A stretch of 64,000 bases of DNA, taken from Teratosphaeria epicoccoides. Its lineage: Eukaryota > Ascomycota > Dothideomycetes > Mycosphaerellales > Teratosphaeriaceae. The first letter of the stretch is position 1, and every line of letters starts with the position of its first letter. A program made the position numbers and the translations under genes. A model generated the notes under the pieces. That model was not told the DNA's origin. It saw only the letters and a program-made list of their open reading frames with translations, and ran no database searches. The DNA is taken from positions 372,001-436,000 of the forward strand of contig JADDMT010000014.1 in NCBI GenBank assembly GCA_021401465.1, in the 5' to 3' direction. Of this stretch, positions 1 to 10,666 are shown in pieces.

Positions 1-483
1 ACGGCGCGTCTTTTGCGACCTCGGACCAAAGGCATGGCCCAAAAAAAGCACGAAATCGATCGAACCGAACGTGAGATCGCGGAATGGTGATTTGTTCGCT
101 CACATTATATTGTCTCTGTGGTATGAAACAAGCTCGCGAGACGCGTTCGTGTCGCGAAGCCGAAAGTCGATCAACGTGCATGACTCAGTACTACTTGCAG
201 GTACAACAGCAGAATCCTCGAGGATCACTGACGAACGAGACTGCCTGTCAACGTGATAAGGGATTAGCAGCAGGAATCAGTGCGGGAAACAAGTACCGTC
301 GCCATTAGAGAGATTTCCATATCATACAATCATCAATTATATGCTTGCTGGGTATCGTCGTCGCGGGAACATCAACTCCTATACCTCTACCTGTCCCGCT
401 CCACGGCACTAACGAGACATTCTGAGTCTGACCTTGAGCTTCTAATCTCACTTCTCCCCTCGCCCTTTGCAATGTGATCTCTG
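1..483. other. Intergenic edge, no gene seen
   Basis: Downstream of SNF4 and up to the window edge. Only short open frames without recognisable protein features are present on either strand; no RNA gene or repeat was seen. It probably contains the 3' untranslated region of SNF4. Confidence 0.5.
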
Positions 484-1917
484 TCATCGTGAATCCTCGC
501 TCTCATCCTCTAATGGACTATTAAGAGTATAGTCGAGTATATCGCTCAAACTCAAGACGCCCTTGAGCTGGCTCTGTTCATCGATGACGACCAACCTGTG
601 CACACGCGACTTCCTGATCGTATCGAAAATCGTGTCCAATCGATCATTCAATGTGCATGTGTAGATGCCAGGGAAGTCATCCGATCGCTTCCCCAGCGCA
701 CTGCCCACGGTGAGATTTAGATTTTCATAGTCGCCACCTTTGATGAGCGAGATGACGTCCACAGCCTCAAACACGTTGAGCACAGTGCCATCCTTCTCGT
801 CCAGGATCGGAACACTCGAGATACTTCGTTTGACCAGTTGATGGATCACGTCCATGACCGGCGTGTCCATATGCGCCGTGACGACATTCTCATAGCTGCC
901 AACACCATAATGTTGCAGGTCTCTCAACGGCTTTCTCAGCCACTGCGTCTCCTTCACGTTGACCGAGACGAACTTCAAGATACGGTACTGCGTGACAACG
1001 CTCACCACCATCTCTCTCTGCGTCTCATCATCCAGATCCACCAATGGTATCCTTCTTGCCCTGGACTCCAGCATCCGCCGACATGCCTCGTATAACGGCT
1101 TGTGCGGATTGATTGAGACAGTCTCGATGGGCGCCACTCCAATCGCCCTCTCAATTTCCCTGAGCGAATTCAATTTGAACTGATCAACTTGTGCCAGCGC
1201 ATCCGGATTCTGCCAGTAATATTGCACCACATTTAAGTAATCACTCGTCGTCAACAGCCCCGCAAATGTACTCGTCTTGGAATCCCACAAAGGCGCACTG
1301 ACAATCTGGCTCTGCGTCAAGATATTCAAACTCTTCTTCACCAGCAGACTTGTGTCGAAGATGATGAGACGGTAGCTGAGCGGCAGGACATCGTAACTCG
1401 TGCGCACTTTAAGAAAGGCACGGATGGCCCGCAGACCATCGATCTGGTCGCGGTCGACGGCCGACATTGGCTTCTTGTGCTGGCTAGGAAGTTTAAAAGG
1501 GCTCCCTGCACGCGCAGATGTAGGTCGCAAAAGGTCGGAGGGGGCGACGAAGTGCGGCGTCCCGCTTCCTATGCCAGTCGATGCACTTGTATTCGCCGTG
1601 GCTCCTGGGCTTGTGGAGTGACTTCTCTGCGGCGTGACCGTTGACTTTGGGCTTGCAGGTTCATCCGCAGTATTCGCTGGCGCCGATGATGCGGGATGCT
1701 CGTCGTCCGCATTCTGTTCTCGTCCTTGCTGTGTGTGCGTCTTGTGACTCTCTTCCGGCGATACAGTAGCCTGCTCATCACTTTCCGCCTCTGCAGACGC
1801 CTCAGCCGTCGTTGCACTTGTGGGATAATGATCCCGGTCCTTATGCTCAGCCTGAGGTTCTTCCTGTAACAGCTCGCTTTCATCCGTCTCCGTGTGCGTC
1901 TCATCCATAGCTGGCAT
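484..1917 (-). CDS. snf4: SNF1/AMPK gamma subunit Snf4 (CBS-domain protein)
   Basis: Regulatory gamma subunit of the SNF1/AMP-activated kinase, which binds adenine nucleotides and relieves autoinhibition of the catalytic subunit during glucose limitation. The 477-residue product has a disordered acidic, Ser/Thr/Glu-rich N-terminus (about residues 1-150). From about residue 158 a conserved block carries four CBS repeats; recognisable segments include RAIRAFLKVRTSYDVLP, FAGLLTTSDYLNVVQYYW, ARRIPLVD and HRLVVIDEQSQLKGVLSLSD, as in fungal Snf4. The CBS part is about the size of yeast Snf4 and the N-terminal extension is typical of filamentous fungi. The start is the first ATG of the frame; a second Met follows at residue 4. 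No intron is needed. About 490 bp separate it from the PP2C gene upstream, which is on the same strand. Confidence 0.95.
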   Translation of the reverse strand: MPAMDETHTETDESELLQEEPQAEHKDRDHYPTSATTAEASAEAESDEQATVSPEESHKTHTQQGREQNADDEHPASSAPANTADEPASPKSTVTPQRSHSTSPGATANTSASTGIGSGTPHFVAPSDLLRPTSARAGSPFKLPSQHKKPMSAVDRDQIDGLRAIRAFLKVRTSYDVLPLSYRLIIFDTSLLVKKSLNILTQSQIVSAPLWDSKTSTFAGLLTTSDYLNVVQYYWQNPDALAQVDQFKLNSLREIERAIGVAPIETVSINPHKPLYEACRRMLESRARRIPLVDLDDETQREMVVSVVTQYRILKFVSVNVKETQWLRKPLRDLQHYGVGSYENVVTAHMDTPVMDVIHQLVKRSISSVPILDEKDGTVLNVFEAVDVISLIKGGDYENLNLTVGSALGKRSDDFPGIYTCTLNDRLDTIFDTIRKSRVHRLVVIDEQSQLKGVLSLSDILDYTLNSPLEDESEDSR

Positions 1918-2409
1918 GCCTCGCCCTTCTTGGGCTCATCGAGTGTCACCCGTTCTCGGCTTGAGTAGCAATTTTGTACAATTGGTTCGTGTATGGTGGA
2001 AGCGTGGTGCTCGAAGTTGATCATTGTTGTGTCACTCACCAAATTGAAGATCGCGGCTGCGGGGTGTGGAGCATAGATCTGTGAGATGGAAAGCACGCCT
2101 ACCACTTGGTGTGCACGAATCGCATCGACGGATTGCAGACTATGAGATAACGCCGTGAGGTACTCCCGTTCGATAGCTATGGTTCTAATTTCATAAGTCA
2201 GGCTGTCCTCGTGTCTCGACGAACAGACTCGACACTAGGCATTGATCATCTCGCGCAAAGCGCACATTAAATTTGCGCCTGTGAACTCCCGAGTGCGATG
2301 CTTTCTCTCCTAGCCTTGAGAGGCTCGCCCGCCGTGAGCCTCCGCATAGTCTCCACGAATGCATAACACTCCTGTTCCCTGAATCAAACAGCCAAATAGC
2401 TGTGTCATG

Positions 2410-4281
2410 TCAGCTCACAGCAGTTGCCTGACTCTGCTCCGGCAAATCCTGCTTATTATCCTTTCTCGCTCTCTGCAGGGCCTCGACATTCAGCTCCGGA
2501 CCTGGCTCGGCCTCATGTTCGTGTTCCTCCAGATCACTGGGAATACGGTCCAGACGCTCGCCGGATTCGTCCAACTTCTTCTTGCTCTCTGCCACAATTG
2601 CTTCAGCCTCAGTGACGCCACGGCTATTGTCGGCCTGATCGCCCTCCACACCAATCGGCGGCACTTCCTTGGCGACAGTCTGTTGGACGGCCTTCGTGTC
2701 GAAGCGCACAACCATGCATGAGAGATTGTCGGTCGAAAAGCGGGAAAGAGCATGCTCAACCAAGGATTTAGAAGCGGCCTGCGGGTCTTCGATGCCACGA
2801 ATGAGGTCCACGGCTTCTTGGTCGGAACAGACGTCCCAAAGCTATCGAACATTAGGTTGTGGCATTTCCAGCGTTGAATATCTCGCACTTACCCCATCAC
2901 AAGCCAAAATCAAGAACTCGTCAATATCCGGCTGTACCACTGTCTCGGTAGTGTACGGGTGACCGGTCACCAAGTCCTTCATGTATGCATCTCCGAGCGC
3001 ACGTGTCACTGCTAGTACTCCATTGACGCGGTTGTTCAGGATCAAACCACCGGCACCAGCGATGCGCTTGCCCTCGTTCTCGTCGCTGCCTTTGTGGTCA
3101 TACGAGAGGCGCAGCGCCTTGCCATTGCGACAGAGCACGATTCGTGCGTCACCAACATTTGCTGTGTAAAGTACGCGCTGACGAGAAGCTGCTTGTCTGA
3201 GCTTGCCCTCTGTTGCTGACGGGTCCGCATTGTGAACTTCTGTCGTGATCTCATCGCTTTTTGACTTCTCCGCATCAACGGCTGCAGCGGCTGCAGGGGC
3301 AATGGAAGTAGATCCAGTCGCAGACTGGCTGTTTGGTATCCGATCTTCCCACCTCAGCACAGCAATTACTGCCGTGCAGCCGCTGTTCTTAAGTGGCAAT
3401 TTTTCCAGTTGCTGATCCGCGGAGGTGAAGGTCATGTCGAGAAGCTCCGGCAAAGGCGTGTTGGGATGCTTTCGTATCACGTCTTCCAGCAAGAGATGTA
3501 CCTTCTTACCGCACCAATCTGCCGCGAATGTGCCTGCGTGACCATCAAAGATAGCAAAATAGCCATTGTCAGTCTCCACCACATCTTGGCTGTCAACCTT
3601 AGAGAGCGAGGAAGAGTTAGGCGATTCGGCTAAAGAGCCACGCATTTTACTCGAGGCATCTGAACCAAGTGCCGGAGCCGGGGTTGATAGGAAGTTGTAC
3701 AGGTATGCATGCGTATCCTCCATGGTACGGCGACACTTCTTGTTCTTGTCCTCCGTGACACCGACGCGGAACGTAGAGCGCGGACCTGGCACTGACTCTC
3801 CAGCAGAATTGTTGAGAGAGCCCTGAGGCACGCTAAGCGCCGCATCTGTTCTTCCCAGCTTTTGCATCGGCGTCTGCGGTTTCTCTGCAGTCTTGTGCTC
3901 GGGTGAACTGCTCAGACTTTGGAATGACTGCTTTGCGCTGCTGAACAAGTCACGAGCTCGCCCGACACCGCTGCTTCTTCTTTTTTTCTCCATATTTTGT
4001 GCTTCGTCTGCCGATTTGCGGGTCGGACTCCGTAGATCATTGGACACTCCATCTTTGCCTTCATCTGTTACAGCAACGTGATTTGCAGCCGGCGCACTCG
4101 GATTTTGCAGGGCACCGTCGTTACCAACCGCAGCGTCTGGCATTGTGGTGTCATTCTTACCATCCTTGCCGTTGCTCGAGCTGCCAAACATCCTGTTCAG
4201 CAAGCCTCCCTGACCGGAGAGACTGCGTCTCTTGCTTCCGGCCAGATCGGACGAGCTCTGCTTTGTGGTGACGCCGCTCAT
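2410..4281 (-). CDS. ptc1: PP2C-type Ser/Thr phosphatase, Ptc1-like (one intron)
   Basis: Metal-dependent protein phosphatase of the PPM/PP2C family, probably the Ptc1 orthologue that dampens stress MAP-kinase signalling (role inferred from family). Two exons: 2893-4281 and 2410-2841. The 51-nt intron 2842-2892 has donor GTAAGT and acceptor ATAG and joins LACDG to LWDVCSDQEAVDLI, rebuilding a standard PP2C motif. The product is about 606 residues. The first ~190 are disordered and Ser/Lys-rich. The catalytic domain shows FAIFDGHAGTFAADWCGKKV (metal-binding Asp-Gly), NVGDARIVLCRNG, VNGVLAVTRALGD and, after the intron, DNLSCMVVRF. A Glu-rich tail follows. The start is the first ATG of the frame; an upstream in-frame GTG is not a credible eukaryotic start. 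Confidence 0.93.
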
Positions 4282-6901
4282 AAAGCTGAGTCCGCACACG
4301 GAGTACTTGCCAATCGTGAAGGATATGTCGAGGCCGAATCCGGATCGGCGAATAAGGGGATGGGCGGAGGCTCGCTGTCGACGGATCTGGCAAGCTTAAG
4401 AAGTGCAAGCGCAACTGGATGATGTCAACGGTTGCTTCAGCGGAATCGACATTAGAGCTCGCTCTCACAGCAATAGGCTCAGTGAAAGAGCCTCGAGCCG
4501 GCATTGTGAGGAGAAGGGAATGCTTACAGAAGGTCTGGAGAATGCGGACACAAAGAAGCCCACTGATGTGTCCAAGAGAGGTGTCTACTTGGTGTCTAGT
4601 GCCTCTGAAGAACAAATGAGCACTTGCGAGCCTACGACCCGGCGTCAAGAGGCGAAACAGATGGTGAGTGGGTGTGTACGTCGTGCCGCCTACTAGAGGT
4701 GATTGTGACGTCCTTGTCTCGAGCCGCTTCGGACCTGGTAGAACTATATCTCCGGGCCCGTGAGGATGGGCCCAAATAGAGACCTTGTTGCGCACGTGGG
4801 CAATTCCCTTTCGCGACTGTGGCGGCAAGCAGGTTCGTATTGGCTGACTATGAAGCAGTATGAGATCCAGATCGCAGGCCTGAGGATCTGCTGATGTTGG
4901 CGCGCGCTCAGTGTGGCAGGATGCAGCACGACTGGAGATGAGATACGAGTGCGGGGTTCTGGTGATAATTGCGCGCCAAAGATGAATGCAGCTAGAAAGT
5001 TTGGCAGTGTACTGTAGTCTGGAACAAAGTCTTCCTTCTTGCACAAGATATCAGTCCCGGATTGTTATACACAGATCGATCTGTCCTCTTCTCGTTCTCA
5101 TGAGGACATCAATGCTTTTCTGGAAAGAGCCAAGCATTCTATACCAGGCACCCAGGCAGCGGGCAGGCATCTACCCCACCTCGGCATTGGAGATTGTGGC
5201 GCGTCCAAGCAGACTCCACTCTAGATCAACCGACCTCAACGATCCAACTTTGACCACAATCTCGAGTATCCCGTACATAAACGTCCGTCAAGCGCAAGGG
5301 GCAGTGACTCTACTATTTTCATGTTCCAGAAGCTGGAATCCGCGAGCTCATGCGATGGCAGGATCTTGGATGATACCGCGGTCTGCTCCATATGCAGCAA
5401 GGCAGAGTCCGGCCTCTGCTCATCGGCTTCATGACTGACATGAGGCTACAGAAGACTATTGTAAATGGCAGCTGGACGCACAGTGGCTGCTTCTTATCTG
5501 TGATCTCCACGATGGCCCAAACAATATCAAGTTGTAGCGTTTGTGTGGGACTCGATGCTGAGGTCTTCAGAACGACTCCGAAAGCCTGTACCTGGTAAAT
5601 TCTAAAGGCTGAGGACGTAAGAACGACCTCCCTGATGTCTATCGCTTCGTGCACTACGCTTCGTCTCTCCTTTCAAGATATTCTAGCGTTTTCTGGAATT
5701 GAACGGACATTCTCGGTCCATCTATCATGGTCGAGATGTCTTGCCAAGTCTACTTGCTGCACATATAAGGTAGGGTTGGGAGCGATACGGTTGGTTAGCC
5801 ACGGGACAGATCGATGGAGCGAGTTGGGGACAGACAAGGCAACTTCAACGCAGCAGAGCTAGCTGAACTTGAAGTCACATGCAAGATGGACGAGGAGAAC
5901 CTGATCGCGTGGCTACTGGACACAGGCACAAAGCAGTGCTTGTCACCTTGGCATGACCACTGGCACCTTTTGAGACCGTATGGTCACAGCGACCATCCAA
6001 ATCTGCGTAAGTTAGCCAAGAGAGTCCATTCAAAAGCAACGCGGAAACAACCAGATAGTGAAGGGCTCCTTAGGGCGCTGCTGTTCGTCGGAAGCACTCT
6101 TTCATAGCGGCAAGCAAGAGGTGCTGTCTTCCCGAACTCAGAGGAAGGACACCTAGGGTCAATTGACGTCGTTTAAATCGCTGGAAGAGGAATTATCACG
6201 CATCGAACCGGATCGAAAGGCTGCGCAAGTGGAGAAGGATAGCTGCGGCCAAGAAGGCATGTACCGCTCAAGCTTGAGAGATTAGTGTCGGTGTGCAACA
6301 GCCTCAAACCGACCAGACTCCAGCTGAGACTCTAGCTCAAACTGCCGTCGACGCAGTGAGTCATATTGTGCCGTTCAAATTGGAGCCTGGAGCTAGAGCC
6401 GAGGACGCCACAGAGGAAGGACATGGCAGAGAGCGATGGCCCCAGGCTGAGTGAAGAGGAGGAGCGGGAAATGAAGATGTAACAAGAAAGGTGGCAGGAC
6501 AGTCTCGGTGCAAAAGAAAGGGCTAGCTTCGCGAAAACTGCTGTGTTGACTGTCCTTGTGCTTGTCATTCTGTCCATAGTGGCAAATCAAGCATCAAAAT
6601 ATGCACATAGCTGATCCACTGATAGTCGGGAACGGAAAGCGATCGCTCGCTACTTGCGAAATGGTACACAGATTTGACGCAGTCGCTACAGTGAGTCTCA
6701 GACCTGTGCATTGAAATGTTTAGCAGGGCTCATTCGGCGGCCAAGAGTGGTGCCAATGGGAGATGAGACGTCGTACGGCTGACACGGGCATCACCTCAGT
6801 AACTGCTGTTGGCAAGAGTCTGCGGCATTTTCTCCAAGACGACGAAGGCAAATCCAAGACTACATAAAGCCGGGGCTTGGGGATCAACTGGCTGTCGGGA
6901 G
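4282..6901. other. 2.6-kb intergenic region, no supported gene
   Basis: Upstream of the PP2C gene and downstream of the SDR gene. Open frames of up to 295 codons exist, but the translations are low-information, Arg/Ser/His-rich and show no domain, signal peptide or consistent splice pattern. I see no RNA gene or repeat. It presumably holds the PP2C promoter. Confidence 0.5.
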
Positions 6902-7780
6902 CTATTGCAATACAGTATAATTCTCTCCAACCGGCTTCGGAAGCAAAGGCTCACAGACCATCTCCCACAACTTCGTCTGCTGACACATCGCCTTCGAATT
7001 AGGCGTCGAATACTCCTGCTGCTTCGAAAACACCAACTCATCCTTACACAACTCAACCGTCTGTCCCGTCATTTTATCGTCTTTCAAAAAGACATCAAAA
7101 GCCTTGCACGCCGTACTTAGCGGCGTCCACGCATCCTTGTCCCACAACGGCCGGACTTCAGGAGGAATAATATTCGTCTCCAGCAGAGTTGGCAAAAGCG
7201 CATTTATCGTTATCGGCGGCTCCAGAGACGCGAAGACCGGTGCTGTGGCGCGAACGACACCGACACAAGCATACTTCGATGCCGTATACTGCGGTGCGGC
7301 ATGCAAGTGATAGACTCCCACACAAGACGCCGTGACCACGATCCTGCCACCCTTGCCCCCGAGCTCAAAGAAATGCCTCGCAAGGTGAATACCTTGCATT
7401 ACAGCATTGAGATTCACATCCAGACACGTCAACTGCAAAGGTTTTGGGAGGCCGGTCGCTTCATCTAAGCCGTACAGGTTCTTGTAGATCGAGTCCACGT
7501 CTCCAATACCAGCATTGGCGAAGAAGAGATCCAGACGATTGCCGCCCCATTCGTTCGTTTGTTTGAAGGCCTGAGCTTGCTGGTCGTAGTTGGTGACGTC
7601 CACATGGAGGAAGAGGCAGCTGTCTTTGCCCGCGTTCAGTCTGTCAGCTTCTGCTTTGCCTCGCGCGGCATTGATGTCCAGGATGGCGACTTTGTAGCGG
7701 TGGAAATTGATAAGGTGCTCTGTTATTGCCAGTCCGATTCCCGAGCCGCCTCCTGTCACCAGGGCCACAGGTTGTGACAT
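6902..7780 (-). CDS. Short-chain dehydrogenase/reductase
   Basis: NAD(P)-dependent oxidoreductase of the classical SDR family; overall pattern resembles 15-hydroxyprostaglandin-dehydrogenase-like fungal SDRs. The 292-residue product shows the Rossmann cofactor motif TGGGSGIG at residues 9-16, Asp35 in the acidic position after beta-2 (suggests NAD preference), NAG at 89-91, catalytic Ser152 and the YTASK catalytic motif (Tyr165, Lys169). There is no signal peptide or membrane segment. The start is an ATG four codons before the first beta strand, a normal SDR N-terminus. Length is slightly above the usual 250-280 because of a C-terminal extension. The substrate cannot be told. Single exon; next gene upstream is a kilobase away. 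Confidence 0.92.
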   Translation of the reverse strand: MSQPVALVTGGGSGIGLAITEHLINFHRYKVAILDINAARGKAEADRLNAGKDSCLFLHVDVTNYDQQAQAFKQTNEWGGNRLDLFFANAGIGDVDSIYKNLYGLDEATGLPKPLQLTCLDVNLNAVMQGIHLARHFFELGGKGGRIVVTASCVGVYHLHAAPQYTASKYACVGVVRATAPVFASLEPPITINALLPTLLETNIIPPEVRPLWDKDAWTPLSTACKAFDVFLKDDKMTGQTVELCKDELVFSKQQEYSTPNSKAMCQQTKLWEMVCEPLLPKPVGENYTVLQ

Positions 7781-8776
7781 GCTTGTAAAAGTCTACCTTT
7801 AGTAATGTGTCGTCGGTCAGAAGGCTGTCGTGTTGATCATAGAGGCAACGCAGGTCATCTCCACTGAACTCCAATCGGCGCCCTTCCGAGGTAGAGGATG
7901 ATCTGAGGATCGTGTTGACTCAGCCGAGGGTGCAAAACAGGAGTGGAGCTCAAACGTCGATGTTCGAAACCTGCCGAAATCACCCAGGCGCTGTGCACAA
8001 CGACATTGACTTCGCTATCGACAACAGTGAAAGAGATGTATGAAAATAGTGTACACGACAATCAACACTGATATCGAATATGAAGAGACCATGTATCTAT
8101 GGCAATTGGAGGCGACATGTCAATGCTATCGCGATTCAGGGAGGCTGAGCCATTGCTGTCGCTCGCCTTTGTTGGCCGGCATGTCATCATTCCACGCTTG
8201 AGTGCATACGCATGCATGTGTGAAGTCTTCAGCTGCTTGGCGATTGCTGACCAGCACTCTCATGCTCAACTGCCTGTTGTGGAATTTTACGCTCAAGGCT
8301 TGCGGCTTGCGAGGTCTTCTCCATCGCGGCCGTGGAACATGTTCAGCAAGGGCTTGAGGAGGCCAGGACGATCGCGCAAGCGTGAGTGGAGGCATTCCGG
8401 CTTATCTCGCAACGCCATAATGATGATCGAATGTCAGAAGACTTGGAAGAACGAGCGACGGCTGCATCTCGAGGATGTCATCATTCTGCATGTAGCTATG
8501 TCGCTAAGGCCATTTGGTGCAGGGCAATCTGCTGGCCTCAGCTGTTTCTTGCTGTCCCAAACATCCCGAAAAGCTGGTCCCGTTTCCCTGAGCCCCTGGT
8601 ATAAGATCATATCGACAGAAAGTTCCAAACGCCATGTTAATGCCCATTATCGCTTGGTGCCATATAGGCCGCTCTGAACGTCATTATCTCATGCAAGTGC
8701 TTGAACGCAGCAGGATCTAAGTATTGAAGCACTTAATTGTATATACAAGGCAATTTCAGATTCGAAGCCAGCACAT
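7781..8776. other. Intergenic, no supported gene
   Basis: About 1 kb between the SDR start and the cyclin stop codon. A 192-codon plus-strand frame (from about 8,099) lacks recognisable domains and was not accepted. The region should contain the SDR promoter and the cyclin 3' end. Confidence 0.45.
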
Positions 8777-10666
8777 TCATGGCTGTGAATAGGGCAACGG
8801 TTGATGAGGGGCACCCATGAAGCCTGGCCAGTTGGCCACAGGAGTCATCGGATGCTGCTCAGTGCCATCGACCCAGACGTTCTGTGACACGTAGGGCAGC
8901 CGACCGCTTTGCCTCTGCTGGAAAGGCTTACCCAAAGGTTGGTAATGCATCTGGCTGTATTCCATGGTCTGTGGCCGCTGTTGCAGAGCCTCTGAAGGTG
9001 GTGGATACAGCAGCGTTGACACATTGTGGACGGGTCGATATGGCGAGTTGCGCTGCTGCAAAAGGTACGTGGGCGAGACCTGTGCCGGTGGGTGCAGAGA
9101 AGCCGATGTCGAAGGCACTGCGGCAGTCGGAGAGACGCCTGCAGAGCCAGGATATGGGCTTTGCTGTCTCGACTGATATTGCGAAACTTGTGATGAGGAT
9201 GCAGCCACCGCCAAAGTCTGAGACACAGAGGCCTGAGAAGTGGCGTTTGGGTATACCATGGCCATAGCCCGTGCGGGTACGCTGATCGGTGGGAGCTGGT
9301 GGCCTTGAATGGGAGGCAGTGATGGCGCACTCGAGCTTTCCGGATTGGGCCTAGTGAGACTTGGCAAAGTCAATCTCGGGACCTGCTGTGTTGGGTTCCG
9401 TGATGCTGCGCCGAGGAAGTGCTTCGTTGGCGAGGTGTATATATGAGCGCTGGCAATCCGTTTCGATGGGAGCTCTGTGGAATGATCGTCAAAGCTGCGC
9501 TTGCGTGACGTTGGTCGGCTGGCTGGATGTTCCGGTGCCAGTTTCATTGGCGAGGGTGCAGGTGTCGGACCAAGCTGGCTGCCATTAGCAGGAGCATTTT
9601 GGTAAAGTGCCTCCAAGCCGTACGGCGGCGACGCGTGATTCGAGGCTGGAGGGGATGGCAACGCCATTGGGAGGTTGAGGGAGGAAGCGGGCGGCAGAAT
9701 AGGGGCAGGTCTCTGCGGCTGGGTCGCTCTTTCAACGAACGCTGCAAATTTGCCCAGCAATGTTTGCCAGCTGGCCCAGTCCTCGGCAGATGTAAAGAGG
9801 CAGTACTTCATGTTACTGAGAAACTCCACTTCCATGATGTGCACCTCGCCCACAACAATGCCAGAAACCTCGGCCCAGGTCTTGTTCGTATACGTGTTGT
9901 CGTCCAGGAATTTGTTCCCCAACATGAGTGCCACGGTCAGTAGCCGGTATTCACTTCCTGGCTTGCCACGTACTGTCGGATTCAGCTTTTTGAGTCTGTA
10001 GATGAAGAGCAACGCCAGGAGCACGACATTTTGCGCTACTAGCGTGGTGGACAAAATAGTTGTGACCCATTTCCTGAAACCGGTTGAAGGTCTGGCATCG
10101 GAGACAAGTAAACGCTGCAGAGTTGACAGGCCTCGTGACTCTTCAATCTGCTGAAGAGTGTCTGCAGACTCAAACCAGAAAAGACATGTGATCTGGGCAG
10201 CCAGCTCTGCCAGACTACCTCCACTATCATTGACCGATCGTGGTATCTGGAATGACGGTGCAATAGCATGTGCTTGTGACCCCCGACGAGACACCGGATC
10301 ATGGAAGGTAGGTTGCTGTGGTGCGTGTGCGGGCGATGCTGTCCGGCTCTTGGCCTCGTTGCGGCTGCCATTGCCGTAGTTGATGCCTTGAGCGAGGTAC
10401 GAGGCTACCGGAGCTCGACTGCCTTGAATGGGCCTGTGATCGCCATAGTGATGTTCGTGCTCTTGCTGGTAGCCGTCGAGCTTGGACGGGTAGGAGACGC
10501 TGTTCATCTCAGGCGGTGGCGTCAGAGCCCGAGCAAAGTCGTGAGGCCGTGAGGAGCTCCACCTCGCTCTTGACCAGTCTTGAGAGGAGTCTTTGGGAGC
10601 GAATGGGTCGGTGAATTGGATGGCTGAGTGGGCATACATCTGGTGCGGTGGGAGTGTGCTGATCAT
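8777..10666 (-). CDS. Pho80/Pcl-family cyclin
   Basis: Cyclin of the fungal PCL/Pho80 group, which partners the Cdk Pho85 (or a Cdk5-like kinase) in phosphate, morphogenesis or G1 control. The 629-residue single-exon product has a disordered Pro/Gln/His-rich N-terminus (1-150), then one cyclin box at about 150-310. Diagnostic stretches are VAQNVVLLALLFIYRLKK, RLLTVALMLGNKFLDDNTYT, NKTWAEVSGI and MEVEFLSNMKYCLF. The second half is a long Ser/Pro/Gln low-complexity tail. The layout matches filamentous-fungal Pcl/pas1-like cyclins rather than short yeast Pho80. The start is the first ATG of the frame. Which Pcl subgroup it belongs to cannot be decided here. Confidence 0.9.
   Translation of the reverse strand: MISTLPPHQMYAHSAIQFTDPFAPKDSSQDWSRARWSSSRPHDFARALTPPPEMNSVSYPSKLDGYQQEHEHHYGDHRPIQGSRAPVASYLAQGINYGNGSRNEAKSRTASPAHAPQQPTFHDPVSRRGSQAHAIAPSFQIPRSVNDSGGSLAELAAQITCLFWFESADTLQQIEESRGLSTLQRLLVSDARPSTGFRKWVTTILSTTLVAQNVVLLALLFIYRLKKLNPTVRGKPGSEYRLLTVALMLGNKFLDDNTYTNKTWAEVSGIVVGEVHIMEVEFLSNMKYCLFTSAEDWASWQTLLGKFAAFVERATQPQRPAPILPPASSLNLPMALPSPPASNHASPPYGLEALYQNAPANGSQLGPTPAPSPMKLAPEHPASRPTSRKRSFDDHSTELPSKRIASAHIYTSPTKHFLGAASRNPTQQVPRLTLPSLTRPNPESSSAPSLPPIQGHQLPPISVPARAMAMVYPNATSQASVSQTLAVAASSSQVSQYQSRQQSPYPGSAGVSPTAAVPSTSASLHPPAQVSPTYLLQQRNSPYRPVHNVSTLLYPPPSEALQQRPQTMEYSQMHYQPLGKPFQQRQSGRLPYVSQNVWVDGTEQHPMTPVANWPGFMGAPHQPLPYSQP

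Noticed and set aside
1918..2105. Upstream exon extending SNF4 (overlapping minus-strand frame to 2,105)
   Set aside because: That frame is a different phase over the SNF4 N-terminus and no donor/acceptor pair joins it sensibly.
4157..5044. 295-codon minus-strand open frame
   Set aside because: Overlaps the PP2C coding start in another frame; starts with a non-ATG codon or internal Met and shows no domain or protein-like composition.
8099..8677. 192-codon plus-strand frame
   Set aside because: ATG start but no domain, signal peptide or conserved motif; antisense frames are similarly open. Kept out of the gene list for lack of support.
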